64,000 nt of DNA from NCBI GenBank assembly GCA_027475525.1, contig JAMWFC010000051.1, positions 3,084,616 to 3,148,615 of the forward strand. The letters run 5' to 3'. Within the stretch, counting starts at the first letter, position 1. Each line of letters begins with the position of its first letter. This DNA is from Macrolepiota albuminosa. Its lineage: Eukaryota > Basidiomycota > Agaricomycetes > Agaricales > Agaricaceae. Shown piece by piece: positions 21,790-35,754 of the stretch. The translations under genes and the position numbers were made by a program. The notes under the pieces were generated by a model that was not told where the DNA came from, searched no databases, and saw only the letters and a program-made list of their open reading frames with translations.

Positions 21790-24700
21790 ATGTCTCGCCA
21801 AAACATACCTCCACGCCGCTCGTCGGCCTCAACTGGCCCTGGCCAGGTCGCTTCACGCGTCCACAAGAGCAACGACTCACATCATTTGCTCGCGGGCATG
21901 GGAAACACACACCAGCACTCGCTCCTTTCATTGGGAGGAACGGGGACACCACACCAGAAGGTCGTGCATGTCCTTGTCAACAGGCTGAAAAACAAAGTGA
22001 GTCCATCTACATTGGTCGTGTCCTTGACGCTTGTTGACACATAGTATAAGCTACCGATTCACTCTGGCGTCCCCTTAGATCGTCTAGAAGCGGACACGGC
22101 TGTCCAGCAAGTAATCGAAACTCTTGTCGAACTTTCTCATGATTCTCTTGATATGATTGCATATAATCTATGCGAACTGCTCGAACGGGTGACCAGGGTA
22201 TGGTTCTATTGATTATGGGTTCTATTTCTATTCATATACGTTCTGTCATACAGCAAATCGACATCACGGGATACCCTTCAATAGACATCCTACAATCTCA
22301 ACTTTTTGTGTTGAAAGTTCTATCCATGACTATGGCTTCTAGGTTGTCACAACCCCGATCCAACTCTCGTTCAAGCAATGATCATCGGGACACGCCAGAC
22401 TCGTCTCTCGGGGGATCCACACGATTTTCCGAACATCAAGATCTCGTCGCGCTTGACGAGGTCTGCGCCAAATACGTCCTGAGTGTGGTAGTCATGCTTC
22501 TGCGCCATACTTACTCCCCAGAGGTTCCCCTCGTACTCCCCGGCCAGTTCTCGGACCTTGCGTTTCGTGGCATCGATTCACAAATCATGATTTCCTCCCG
22601 GAGTGAAAGCAGCAGTAGGGACTCAGATACTCCCTCTTCTGAAAACGTTGCTCCGCGTGCACGGCCGGCAGACCCTCCTCTCCGTTCCCAGTCGTCCGCC
22701 AATTCGGTCCGTTCCAGCAAGCTCAGCCTTAACTCAACAATCCAGATACCTGCCACAAAGACGACATACGAGAAGACTCATATGATGCTGGTGAAGTCCA
22801 AGACACCGGTCAGCGAACTCATAAAGCAGTATTTAGGAAGGATCATCTTTCAGATATCCGCGTCAAACTGGGGCGTAGTGTACTCGCGGATTCGGACTAA
22901 AATTCAATTTCTTGCTAGTAATACTGCGGAACATCCGGACCCTATTGATTTGCAGTTGGTGGCACATTGTGCGTTAGATCGGGCAAGGCTCGTGCAGATA
23001 CTTACCGGTATGTGTTTTTCTCAGTTGTATATGGTTTACGGTATGGTGCTCATTACTTATGCAGAGTTATCTTCCTTACTCGTTAGTATGGGACGAGAAG
23101 GCCACATCGCCATTGCCGTGCCTTTGCGCGCTGCCGTGTGGAACTGGGTCACGACCTTCCCGCACGAGTTCAGTGAGGCGATCTGCGTCCGGGGTGGAGT
23201 GGGTGGCGCACCAGAGCGCGTGTTTGATATTCTCTATACACAAAATCTAGGCGCTGACGAGAGAGTGTTTTGGCCTACACTTGCGATTCTCAATTGCACG
23301 ATGTCGGAACGGATGCGCACGGACTTTCAGGACTATCAGGCGTCACTTGCTGGTAACAGCGTAAAGATGACGCGAAAGGTGCGTCGTGATGTTTGACTGC
23401 AGCTTTGTTGGATCGATATCGATTTATGAGCAGGAGCAGAAGTTCTTGGATGAAGTTATGAGGCATGCCTACGGAAACTCCAAGTTAGCGACGGTTGCAT
23501 TGGTTTGTCTGATAGATATCTGTCGTGCGGCAACATACGTCAGTGAGGAGAGCGAGTCCGCGCTTCGTATGATTGCCCATGATATGGCTCATGAGATTAA
23601 AGTAAGCTTCTAGTTTCCTCAGTCTGGTTCAAAGCCTCTAAGTATTTGTGTTTTCAGGCTGCTTTGACCTCGAGAAAACCATTCTGGGAATCCCAGGAAG
23701 ATATCGACGTCGCGTTGTATGCTGAAGCACTCGTTGCTCTCTTTCGTTTCTTGCCGGAAGAAGACGCCATATCAATCTTCTCCCTTTGTGTGGAACCCGA
23801 ACGTTCTGAAGCTGTCAAGCTATGTGCAGTACGGGCGTCTTTGACTCTAGTTCAAGAGGTGTGTTTTATCACAAGACGCAAGTCGTATTTGTGTCTTATC
23901 CTGCCTGACTGCTAGGCTAACCGGTGCAAATGGCAAAAACCTTTGGATAAACTGCAGGAAGCGATGTCCCACCGCTTACGCATCATCTACTCGGTACGTA
24001 TTCTGCTTTTACGCAAAAATGGTCTCTGACATTCTAACATGTTTCGTATGAAGACATCGGGGCTCCGCCGTCCAGAGGTCGATCAGTATGGAAACCTAAA
24101 GCGACCATCCGCCAGACCTAAAATCTTATGGACATCCTATCAACCTCTGTCAGATCGTGAAGTTCTACTGTTCGGCGTGATCGCACTCTGGCGCACAGGC
24201 CCACTCTTTCATGTGAAAAACCTCACAATTCCCCAGATAGAAGAGTGGCTTGAGGGGGCGAACAAGTTATGGAGCACAGACCTTGATATCTCCATCAAGC
24301 TCTCTGCTGCGAACTGCATCTATGAGGTGGCTTGCAGTTTTTCTGATGCGCCTGCTGAGATGATTAGCGAGGGTTTGATGGCCTTTATGAAGATGACTCT
24401 GTGAGCTGTCCTTTGTTGTTACCGCGCAAGGTTCTGCTTATACTTGTGGTAGTGCTCCTACATTGTTTAGCATTATGATTAACCTCCTGCATGCTCGACA
24501 GGATTTAGAAGCCGAACGTCTTTGGATGTCAATTATTCATCAACTTCTCGAGTTGTTTACAAGGAAGACAGCGGTATTTGACTATACGATACTTCATGTC
24601 GTGGGACTAATATTGATCGTAGAATCCTGCCATGAAAGAAACTCAGCTTCATCCTGATCGTGTCTCTGCATTTGCTCTTGCAGAGATTGCATTCCTCGTC

Positions 24701-27700
24701 TCACTGACGTCTGCAGACTCCAATGTCTCTGCATTAGCTGCAAAAGGTCTCCGTTTCCTTGCCCGTGCAGAACATCAGCCTAATGCACCTATTAACCCAA
24801 CATTGAGTGATGACGCTAGATCTGCGCGCAACCTCACGTATGAGCAGTTAGGCGACCCGACCATTATAGTCGTAGGCCGTGTGGGCCATCAAAAACGCGT
24901 TCGCAAATGCATACGAGGCATCTCTTACTCTTCGGCCATTTATGTCGCTGTATGGCAGGAATGCTATTGGAGGTGGCGAAAGCTGACTGAGATGGTCTTT
25001 GAAGTGACCGAGAACCAAGAGAACGGCGAGAGCCAGCCATTTCCTCCAACATGGGAAGAGAACCGGTGCCAATGGCAGAACCTCACCTTGTTCTTGGCCG
25101 CTCTCGGTGGAATATGTGTCCAGGAAAATCAGGAATTGACCTCTCTTGCCGTCATCATTCCGGCTCACTCGTTGCCTGATGAGATGCGGACATTACAGAA
25201 TCCTGTGCCGCTTGTTTCGGCATTTATGGCGGATTTAACTAGTATGCTGGTCGCGCAGGATACACAGATTCGCGATATTGCGAGGGATGCATTGGGCAGT
25301 GAGCTTAGCGCCAAGTTGTACCAGAAGCTTCTTCGACTTTTGGATGAGTATGTTTCTACAAGTCTTTTACCTGTCTCCAAAGTTGACTATGCGTGCCAAT
25401 AGAAAGATTCGCAGCTTCGAGGATTCCTGCGGCCCAGGTTTGAATGAAGCTTCTCAGCTGTTTTTAGACCAGGTTTGTAGGATTCCTTCTGTCTCTGGCT
25501 AAAAGTGACGTCCTCTTTTCAAGTACATCGCATTACTCAAGCTCATTGTTGAGAAACCCTTCGAAGAGACGAAGGATGTCACAAACATCGATGTCAGCTC
25601 GACCGCGGTCAGGCTTTGCTCTTTCCTCGCAAGCTTCACTGGACCATCGTCGTATCGCCTCAAGATTAAATTTTGCATGATGTCCGAGAGTGCTTGCATC
25701 CGTAGTGATACTTTGGGAATGCAAAAGAACAGCAGTGCTCGTCGCCATATTCTGGACATAATTATAGGCTGGATGCAGCCCGTGACATCTTCAGCAGTAG
25801 GATTCATGATTGTCGTGAGACGACCCTCTTTTGTGCTGAATCCGAATACCAGGGCGCAGGATCTGGATATGCAAATTTAGAGAACGAATTGAATATGGCG
25901 TGCTTGAGGTCGTCCGTCAAACTTTTGGACCGACTTGAGCTTCGTCCGGTTGGTGTAAATGCTGGTGATGATAGTGTTCATGTCGTGTCGAGGCTCTTCA
26001 ACAAATATTCTGGTGCATTGCTGCAAGCCTTGGAAACGTATCAGAATGACGTTCCCGTTCGTTTAGATTTGCTCGCAAAGGGTGATGAAGACTAACGTTG
26101 ATCTACTTAACAGGCATCAGACAGCATGTCCGAACTGGGTTCGATACACCAAGTATATAGCTTTTTTACCAATTCCTTGATGTTTACTGACTACCGATCT
26201 AGAAAATGCGGTTCTCACAGAAAGAGGCAGATGTCAGAGAACTTGTGATCACTGGGCTCGCGCATCTCGTTAGTGCCAATACTGAGAGTGGATTCAAACA
26301 ATGTCTCCCCCTTGCATACGATGAGGACAACAGGAAACGAGCTATTTTTGCCCACGTATTCGCTCGTGTCATCGGTCAAGGTACCACCTTTGAGCCCGAG
26401 GATCGCTCAGCGTTCAACGACAGGAACAATCGTTTGCGCGAGGTAGGTTGCGCAGTCGGCCTTCCACCCAGTGCTTGCTAAAGTTTTTCATTCAGTTGGT
26501 CAAAGGATCCGATGTAAGTGGTGCATCTGTCTATGTTTCTCTGACTCCCACACTAGTATCTGTAGATGGCTCTCGCACTGACAATATGTGAAGTCTGCCC
26601 ACCACAGGAGGTGGGCATAATGATCAACGTCCTTCTCAACGTCTTCGACACACGCGAAGCCCTTATTAAATTCATGAAGATTATGATTGATCGAGATCTC
26701 GCTGGAATTGGTGAGAACTTTCTTCTCATTGAATTTTCTCTGTTAATCTCTCAAGGCAGAAAGTGAACAGACCATCTTCCGCGCCGATACGACGTGCACG
26801 CGATTCTTTTCTGCCTTTGCTAAGATTCATGGATATAATTACCTACGAACATTGGTTCAGCCTCTCATCAAGATCATGGTTGAGGATTCTTCAGGTTGTG
26901 GGTATGACCTGGATCCAACCAGAGTCAGTGAAGAAGAGGCTAGAAGGAATGCTTTACATGTGGAACTGGTCGCGTCACACTTCCTGGAGATCCTCTCTGC
27001 ATCGATGCCTGCCCTCCCGCCAATGTTCCGCGAGATCTGTGCCCATATCATGACCACCGTGTCAGTCCGATTTGCTGATGCCTTTCTTGAGTCACTCAGT
27101 CATTTCATGTATAGAATCAAAACGTGGCCGGAAGCTAAATACGCTGCAACCGGTGCATTCATGTTTTTAAGGTATTAGGTGACTTGTTTTTGGGACGAAG
27201 TCTAATTTCACCGCCAGATTCATATCCCCTGTTCTAGTCTCTCCTGAGTTGATTGACATTGAGTTGCCGAAGGAATTCACTCCAGGGATGCGTCGTGGTC
27301 TAATGGTGATCACTAAAATCATTCAAAATCTTGCGAACAATATCTTTTTTGGCAAGGAAGCTCACATGGTCGTACTTAATCAATTCCTCAAAACAAACAT
27401 TACTATTGTGACGCGCTTTCTGGGAGAGATTGCTGTAAGTCCTGCTCAACACGACGTTCTTCTTCCAACGCGATTTGTTAGAAACCGGTTTCCGCCGCCG
27501 AAGATCATGATCAATGGCTTGGAACGACTTCAGATGATACCGATATAATCGTTCTTCATCGATTTTTCGACAAACATGCAGACAAGATAGGCAAAGAATT
27601 GCTTTCTCTGTCGAGAACATCTTTAGATCCGGAGGCATCGACTGTTAATGGCAAACGGGCCTGGGATGGCCTTTGTGCCTTGCTAGTCGATCACGGTGCA

Positions 27701-30700
27701 CCTCTGAAAGTCCCGGTACTCTCCAATCTACCACATTATCAGCATCCCGAATATCTTGCACTTATGAGTCGCTATGCTGGCAAGGATACACGTCAAGTCG
27801 AAAGTATCTTTTTGCAGACTGATGTCCCAGTTGTATGTTTGGCCTTGCCATATCACTCATCATCTCTGACTTACCTCATTTATAACAGGATCACCCGGCA
27901 GTCTTCGTTTTGCAAATGTCTAAAATCGATGTGGAGACCCTTGACGTTGAATTGTTGATGTACCATATCTTCAAGGTATGTATTCCGTGTTCCCAATGCT
28001 AAGTAATCTAGCTCAGTCGTATGACAGACCGTCGCCCAGCGAGATTATGAAGACCGTATTTTCGACGTTGTTTTGGATTGTACTTCGTTTACGTCCATTT
28101 GCGAAATTCCGTTGCAGGGCTTAAAATACTGTGCAGAGCTGATGCCTTTTGATATTCGCTCACGATTCTCTACGACTCACATCCTAAACCCCAATGCCTT
28201 AACCCAAAAATACTTACGCCGACTATATAATGTGACCGCTGGTGAGTGTTGATGTCGTCTTGTTTCCAAATTTGCGATTTAATTGTGACCAACTCGCAAG
28301 GAACCCAATTTTGCGAGACGATTCGAGCTTATTCATGTGTAGCCGAGATGAAAAACTATGTGCCCCTGGAAGTTTTTTCATATCTAACAGTTCCAGGTAT
28401 GCCGCTATCCGACTATCTCCATAGTTCATTCTGAACAGAATCAGTGGCACTGGAGAACGAGCAACCACAAGAGACGTTCGTTGATGTAAACATGAAGGTC
28501 ATTCAGTTACGACCTGTCATTCTTACTGTTGGAACGACGCACATCAGAATTACATCAGTAAGTATCAGACTGGCATGTGTGGCGGTTGCTAACTGTTTCC
28601 AGGTCAAAGCTCAAGTCATTTCACCCGGCTTGTCCTGCAAGGCTACTGAGATCATCCCTCTCGCCGACATCAGCGATATATACAATGTTGCGACAGGCAT
28701 GGACACTTATGAGTTCATCATTCGACGCAGTCGTGGAGGTGTTACAGAATACTTCTCTTCACCATCACGGGACAGCATAGTCAAGGTATGTATGGAATTA
28801 AACTCAATCCGCACTAATTTTTGAAACCTTTACGAATAGGCTGTCCGATTGGCGAAAGGTCGCCTAAAGGACATGCAAACTCCATTGACTGAACGTTTCT
28901 CCCGTTTCTCCAATGTCCCTGCTACACTACTTCACATTGGACTTCTCAGCGTTGACATGAATGACGAAGAATTGCGTGGAGCTGCCTATGATCTCTTGGG
29001 TGCTGTGTGCACTTACTTAAATTACGATAACAGTCCGATAGTTGCTTCCAAAGGTTAGTGTGGACATCGTGATTCACCAATTACGCCTCTGATGCCTCTT
29101 ATCTCCTATATAGCTGGGTTTATTCCAGGAGATCCCACCGCTTTTGTAGTCCAACTGAGCGAGAAGATTGCTGCCTTTGCTCCTCAGCTAACCCTTGACT
29201 TCATTCCTGAAGTCGGTGCCGCGATGAACAGTATGGACAAAATCGCACAACGCATCAGCTGTATACAGTACCTGAGTCCATGGATCAAGAATCTCACGCT
29301 TTTCTCAAATCCGACAAGTAAACAATATGAGCGTTCTGGGGCCAGACTACGAGATTGTGTTCGCAATTTAGCAGATTTAGCAGTGAACTATCCAGACGTT
29401 CGTTTCTCACTCAGAATTACTTTCAGCAATACTGACAAAGTTCCTTAGATTACGTCTACCATACAGAAATGTATTTGGAGTGAGGTTGGAAAACTGGATC
29501 CGGTCGTTGTTGATGTTGTACTGGAGGAACTTTTGCGGACGGCGACGGAAGGAGGAATCGGAACTCGTAGATGTGAAGCAATCACTCATGCAATTGCTTC
29601 GTTGTCGTCGATTGGCGTCAGGGGAAGGATATATCATAAGCTCCGCAAGGTGCGTCTGCTTAGGAACTTTTTCCGTGTATTCCTAACTCCGAAGTAGACT
29701 GTGTGCAAGATGTTTGTTGCCCAGCCATTCAACGTCCTTACAGATCACCCCAACTGGAATGAGATCGCAACTCTTACACGCTTTTCACTGGTCGTAGCGC
29801 CTTCGAGTGGTCAAGCAGGATGCGACCAGCTTTATGTTCCGGAAATCATCCACAACGTCACGCTTACCGCCGGTTGTGGACTTTCACTTGTTCGGAAGTC
29901 AGTCTACGGTATCATTATGAATCTGCTCCAGGCTCTTTATATTTCGCGGACGGAAGAATCCGTTGGTCCAGGACTCCTGGAGCTTATCAATGAATGTGCC
30001 ACACCTGCGAGATTAAGGCTATTCGGTTTAAAGCGTGATACCTCGACAAGCGAATACACCAACTGGGACTCAGCGAGCGATAAGGAAAGTCTAGACACTC
30101 TAGAAGAACTAACCCAATTTCTCGCCAAGATCATGGAAGTTGGATCCGGTTCAAAAGGTGTGTCAAGAACAAAAAGTGCTAGCAAGGTATTGACCAGAAC
30201 GATCAGGACTTCTGAACGTGTGGCGCGCTCGATGGATGAGCCTCATTACATCTACTGCTTTCCAGGTTTCTCCAGCCGTTCAAACTCGGGCTTTCATCGC
30301 GCTCGGTACACTTGCTACCTCTGAAGTGGATGACGACTTCCTCTACCAGATTCTGGTAGCTTTCAACACTGCCCTAGCCAAAGTCACTGATTCCACAGTC
30401 TCTGTTGTCAGCATGCTTCGCTGCATGTGCCAAGTCGTGCCAGCCCTTCCACAGGATTCAAGATACATCTGTCTTTTGTTTTGGCTGGCCGTTGCCCTTC
30501 TTCAAGCAAGCCATCCTGGTTTCTATGTTGAAGCTAGCAGCCTGCTAAGTGTTACTCTCAAAAGCATCGAACGGCGTGGAATGTTTCAGTCAGAATCCGT
30601 TCCTTCTTTACTTCTCAAAGCGCGAGAACCTTTGGAGGAAACTACGTCTCAATTGGACGGAATGATTGGGATGTCCTTTGATTCGAGCTTCTCTTTCTCA

Positions 30701-31517
30701 CTTGCCTCTATCATCTTCAAAGGCATGCGCCAACAGCGCTTGAAGGAAGCAGCTGAAGCGGTTCTCCGAACATTGTTACAAGTCACAGTGCGTGTCGAGA
30801 TGAACGATGGTGTACCCAACGGATTCAGAGACAGCATTTCCGGAAATGCTTTGGGCTATTTCCTTGCCTTGATCCCTTCATACACAAAAGCTAAAGCGTA
30901 TCGAGAACTTTTAAGGGAATGCAAGATCGACGATGCGTGGCTTCCAGATGCTGGGTTGAATCTTGAAGACGAAGAAAGTGGGACTCCGCGAATATCTCCC
31001 GCGTTCCTGGGTATCAATGACTCGAACACTGCACTTCTCGTGACCACTTTTGTTGGAACCATGTTGTGCACTGCTCAAGGAGACGACGCAGAGACGGAGA
31101 TTCTATTCGCACTCCTTGCAGACATTGCGGTTCAGTTCCCACAGATCGTTTCCCTAGTGTAAGTCTGACACGTTTTTGCCTCAAGGCTTCAGTACTGACT
31201 TCCTTTCCAGCTATGACACATTGCAGGATCGAATCAAGGAAATTCTGGCTAATGCATCTAACCCTTCGATCATTCGCTCTGTTTCGACTATCTTCCGTCT
31301 CTCTGTACAAGATCATTCCCGCCAGACAACACTTCGTGGATCGTCCTCAACATTAAGCACGGTTGACGAAGTACAAGGTCCCGGTCAAAAGCATCTGAGT
31401 GCCCTTGACGATCTTGCCATGCAAGGGCTTGCCAACAACCTCACATTCCTCAAGGGCTCTCATGCAACGACGATGATTAATTGGATTCCTGGGTTGGTGT
31501 CTCTCATTATAGCTTAG
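21790..31517 (+). CDS. IRA1: Neurofibromin/IRA-type Ras GTPase-activating protein
   Basis: Start ATG 21790 (MSRQNIPPRRSSAS), exon 1 to 21996, then many exons with introns of about 45-70 bases, ending at the TAG 31515-31517. N-terminal helical repeats run to about 26.1 kb. The RasGAP domain follows, with the arginine finger in TIFRADTT (Arg codon 26780-26782) and the motif FLRFISPVLVSPEL, split by intron 27172-27216. Next come a Sec14-like region (DHPAVFVLQMSKIDVETLDV) and a PH-like region, then a long alpha-helical C-terminus. This is the order of NF1 and yeast Ira1/2, which speed GTP hydrolysis on Ras at membranes and so lower cAMP-PKA signalling. The length (over 2,500 codons) is normal for the family. 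No disabling change was seen, though not every junction was resolved. Confidence 0.92.
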
Positions 31518-31886
31518 CTGCACATATAATTGCTCCATCATCCTCCACTGGGCTACTGGTTCATACCTCTATATTCTCCGTCACATCTACCGCATTGCCT
31601 CCTCCGTCTCTCGGTACACGAGCATATTTTAGCATAAACATGATTGGATGTAATATACCATCTCTCTTTTTTCCTCTTTAAAGGGATCTTGTTCGCATCT
31701 GGTGTCGATCATGATCTACACGTTCTGATTCCGCGAGAGGTTAACAGCCGTCATCACGTGGAAGCACTTTCCCCAAGTTGTTGCTAGATTATGGGTTTCA
31801 TTCATGCCATAACCTCTAACTTTCTAATCACTATCACCGCGTCTTATTGGCACACTGGCCTTGTGGTACCCATTCCTTTCCTTTAA
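31518..31886. other. Intergenic, RasGAP to coiled-coil gene
   Basis: About 370 bases between two same-strand genes. Pyrimidine-rich patches at 31655-31680 and 31870-31886 suit a promoter. Nothing else was seen. Confidence 0.5.
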
Positions 31887-34800
31887 ATGCACTGCGAAGC
31901 CCAAACATCCCACCCAATTTTATCCGAATCCTTCATGAACAACAGTTTTCACAACGCGGATAGCACCATCGATGATTCGACTCTCGCCTTGGCCAATTTC
32001 CCAAGAGCTCTTTCTCCAGAGTCTGATAAGATTCTTACGTGCTGCTGTGGCAAGGAAGATTGTGAGAAGGCGAAAGCTTGGTCCGAACTTAGGGCTCGAC
32101 TGGAGAGTCGTCTGGTCTTGAGCGCGGGTGTGCAGTTTGTATGGTCTCTAGATTCGGCATCCTAACTTTCTTTATTTACAGAGGTAGGACAAGCCCTTCT
32201 CCAGCGACACGAAGCGTATGTTCGTCGGCATAATGTTCGCCCATGCTCCTTACCACTGCGGATGGATTGGTCTAACTTCATTCCAGGGACAAGAAACGTC
32301 ACCGGAACTTGCAGAATCAGGATCAAAGGATGTTGACGATGAATCCATTCTTGATCGCTCTGCCAGGGAGATAGCTGAGCTGCTAAAGGAGAAGGCAAAG
32401 CTCGAGAAGGTAAAGCCTGATAGTTCCATTCGATTCATTCTCTGAATTCTATGCAATAGCATTTGAACCAGGCCCTCGTTAACAATGAAGTTGCAGAAGT
32501 GTCGACGAAGACCATTATGCAAGAATTGCACGAAGCACAATCCACGATCTCTCGCTTAACTGCGCAACACGCTCGTTCCGTCGGTTGGGAGACACGTCTG
32601 TCGGCTGCGATTCAGGAGAAAGATGACATGCAGCAGGAGCGTGACGGTGAATCAAACAGGGCCAAGCGAGCAGAATCTCGCCTTGCTACCATGAAGGACA
32701 AGGCAGGTTCGTGTATCTCATTACCTCATCCTAGTGCCAGAATAACACTTGGAGAACAGCCAAACTTCAGCGAGATGTCAGACGACTCCAAGAGGCACTA
32801 GAAGAACGCCGAATACATCGGCTGGAGTCCTCAGGAAGCCTTTTGAATGACGCCCGACTCCGTATCGAGGCACTCTATAGTTCTGTGAGTATTCTTATTA
32901 TTTTGTTTTTCTATTGTTCTCATAGAAAACGTATGTAGCAACTGAGTCAAAGAGCTCTTGTCGAGCAAAATGAGCTAACAACGGTTCTAGAGTCACTTGT
33001 AAGCGACAACGAGACTTTGAAGCGAGATAACGCCGAACTTCAAACTCTATTGGCCGAATCGCGCGAAGATATCCATACGTTACAAGAGGAAGTTGAAGAA
33101 CTTCGGGCCAGACCGCGCTCAATGACCTCGAGAGGTGAGCGGGTCGGCTTGAGTAATGTCTACCCTGGTAAAACGGACATTACGTTTATAGCCGGAACTA
33201 CGCAAGATGGTTTTCATCCGAGTAGTGTCCCAGGATTTGTCGGCAGTGATAATTTGGTAAGTTGGACAGATCTATGCACCTGATGCAGCTTTTATGACCT
33301 GTATGTTTGCAGCTGCGCAAGCTGGACCCTCGCAGTAACAGCATGGACGGCAAGAGACATCGAACTTTTGTAGGTATATGTGCAAGCAAAATCATTGCTG
33401 TCTAATGCTATCCTCCCGCAGGAACCACTCACGCCAGAAACGAATCGTCGTCCTTTGTCACCTTCAGAATCCTCGGTTCCTTCTGAGATCAGGTTAGGCA
33501 TTTGCCGGCCACGTCCACGTTATCCTTCATCCCATATCAGCATTGAAGTCGAAGAGTCGTGTGACGAGAACGACGATTCGCATTTTGCGGAGGCACAGGC
33601 CCACAAGACGTCACTTCTCTCAACTCGATCTCGGGCAGTTCAGACAGAACTTTGGCCTCAGCTGCTGTCGCCCTCACCCTTACCTTTTTATATGTCTACA
33701 ACGTCCCCGCATGACCCACGATCAGAATCATCCTCTTTTTCAGAGGCCCACGCCTCGCATCTCTCCGTCTTACTTGATCGGTTTTCTGGACTACACAATC
33801 GTATGTCACAGGCCGATGCCCTCACTCTAACCAACCGCTTGAAACGCCAACACCTCAAGGGTGCTGATGTTGGACACCTCTCGCGCAGCACTGTCAACAA
33901 TATCATCTCTGAAGTGACGAGTTTGCGCACGCACTTCCGTTTCCTGTTTGAGGATGACAATATGGCAATACCAGCGACACGAAAAGACTTCAGAGTCCTT
34001 TTCAACCTTTTTAAGGAGGTCTTCACAGCCATGGGAGAGATTCGTGTTTTGTTGAATGACATCATCATAGACCCTTCTTGTGCTACAAGAGTGAGCGAAC
34101 AGGCTTTGAATCCGAGCCTAACCGAAGTACAGGACAGGGACCGGGATAGTGTTGGAAGTTCCACGGCGAGTGGTTGGATGGCACCCATCTCGAAATTGTT
34201 CTCACCTGCGCGTGTCCCGGGAGAACGATCTGGTCTTAACAGCTCCGTCCTTTACCGTCCTTCTTCAACGCGTCCTACACGGGTCATTCCCAAGTTGGGT
34301 CCGGCACTCTCTTCCTCTGCGACAACAGTCAACGTCGAATTTTCCGGAACTATAGCCGGTCGATCAACTACGAGTACCGTCGCTTCTCAGGAAGCTCCTG
34401 GACCCTCTGTACCTATTCGCAGCGCAGCTGCTGTGATGGACATTTTTGCGGGTGCCCCTCAGCATACCTCAGAGCCATGGGTAATCGTTCCTCCCAAAGG
34501 TCCACGAAGGGTACAGTCGTTTGCAAAATCCTCAAATGAGTTCAATGGTGGGAGCCTACGGCGGTCCGTCAATCGGAGTATTAGCAACGTCTTGTCTCGT
34601 GACGTCCAGGATGCTCAGGGACCGGATGGTGAAGAAGCAGCCGATGGACTTTCGCCTCTATTGCAGCGTACCACACTTCGTCGACGTGGGCTGTCTGATT
34701 CTTCGATTCACTCGACGTTCACAAGCCAAGCTAACGCCCAGATTCCTGTTCCTCCGGTCCCATTTGATATCACTGCTTGGCCAGGCCGACAATCGGTCTT

Positions 34801-35110
34801 TCAGGCACTCAGGGAAACGGTTCAGTCAATCCGTAACACTACATCACTTGGTACCAATGAGGCAATTGAGACACCGGTTTCAACCGGACCTGAACGGCAA
34901 CCGCAACCGGCGGTCAAAGTGCCGCGTTCCCGTTCGTCTGGACCTCTGCGTAACCTTTTGCCAACTTGGACATCATGGTCTGCTCAGGCTGGAAATATTT
35001 TAGATCCCATGACTGAAGCAACATTTCTTGCTCGAAGTGTACGTGACGAGTCGTACATGCCGACACGGACACGTCGACCTGGGGAGCCCCATGCCACGGA
35101 TTATTTCTGA
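31887..35110 (+). CDS. Coiled-coil protein with conserved helical C-terminal region
   Basis: The start is ATG 31887 (MHCEAQTSHP) or, equally likely, ATG 31935 (MNNSFHNADST). The gene has several short introns, including around 32130-32182, 32410-32460 and 33256-33420, and ends at the TGA 35108-35110. A Cys-rich CCCGKEDC near the N-terminus is followed by heptad-rich segments (EIAELLKEKAKLEK, NETLKRDNAELQTLLAESRE) that predict a long coiled coil. Residues around 33750-34110 (LLDRFSGLHNRMSQADALTL ... FRVLFNLFKEVFTAM) look folded. The last ~330 residues are Ser/Pro/Arg-rich and probably disordered. I do not recognise the family. A cytoskeletal or scaffold role would fit a coiled coil, but this is a guess. 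Confidence 0.75.
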
Positions 35111-35754
35111 GATATGTTTACCTCCATTGTCATATTGCACGATATCTTGTATCCTTCTCTATCATTTCTTTTTATTGAGATAAGTTACATATACTATACA
35201 ATATCCTGAAGATACATCGATACTTGTGTTACAGGTCAGGTGGATAATATTATATGCTGCCAAATGAGCCATGCCGCTTGCGCGGTAGTTTGTGCTCGAT
35301 CTCGGAACACAATCCCCAAAATCCCTGGATGGTGACAAAAGCAATCATGTATTTTCCTACTTTAGACTATCTATTCTATGTGCCTGTGTGCCTCCATTTA
35401 TTTTATCCAACTTTCAACAGATCCTTATGATCTTCATAATATACACGTTTCATTCAAAGTTTCCTGTGCAGTAGATATGCTTCCATTTATATACATACAG
35501 AGTCCGGTGCTCGTTTCATTCATAGATAGCTAGGGGTGACATCTACTATAGTGGAACAGTACCTGGAAAAAATCGCGTCGCCTGACGGCTTGCCTTGGCT
35601 TTGTTATGTGTACTCAAATGATTTAAGAGCTCATGAGATCAAAATCAAATTTAGGACGGAACCGAAAGAATCGAAGCACAAAGAATTGATTGATAAAATC
35701 CTTCTGCAGTGCTGGTGCTGTGCCCTTCGTCCTTCTCATCTCTTCTTTGTCGCC
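35111..35754. other. Intergenic and 5' leader of RGS gene
   Basis: The interval is AT-rich to about 35500, followed by open sequence just ahead of the RGS start codon. The frame is open from 35536 but begins with GTG, so the upstream part is more likely leader than coding. Confidence 0.45.

Noticed and set aside
35536..35754. N-terminal extension of the RGS protein
   Set aside because: The frame is open but has no ATG until 35755, which sits in a good initiation context after pyrimidine-rich leader sequence.
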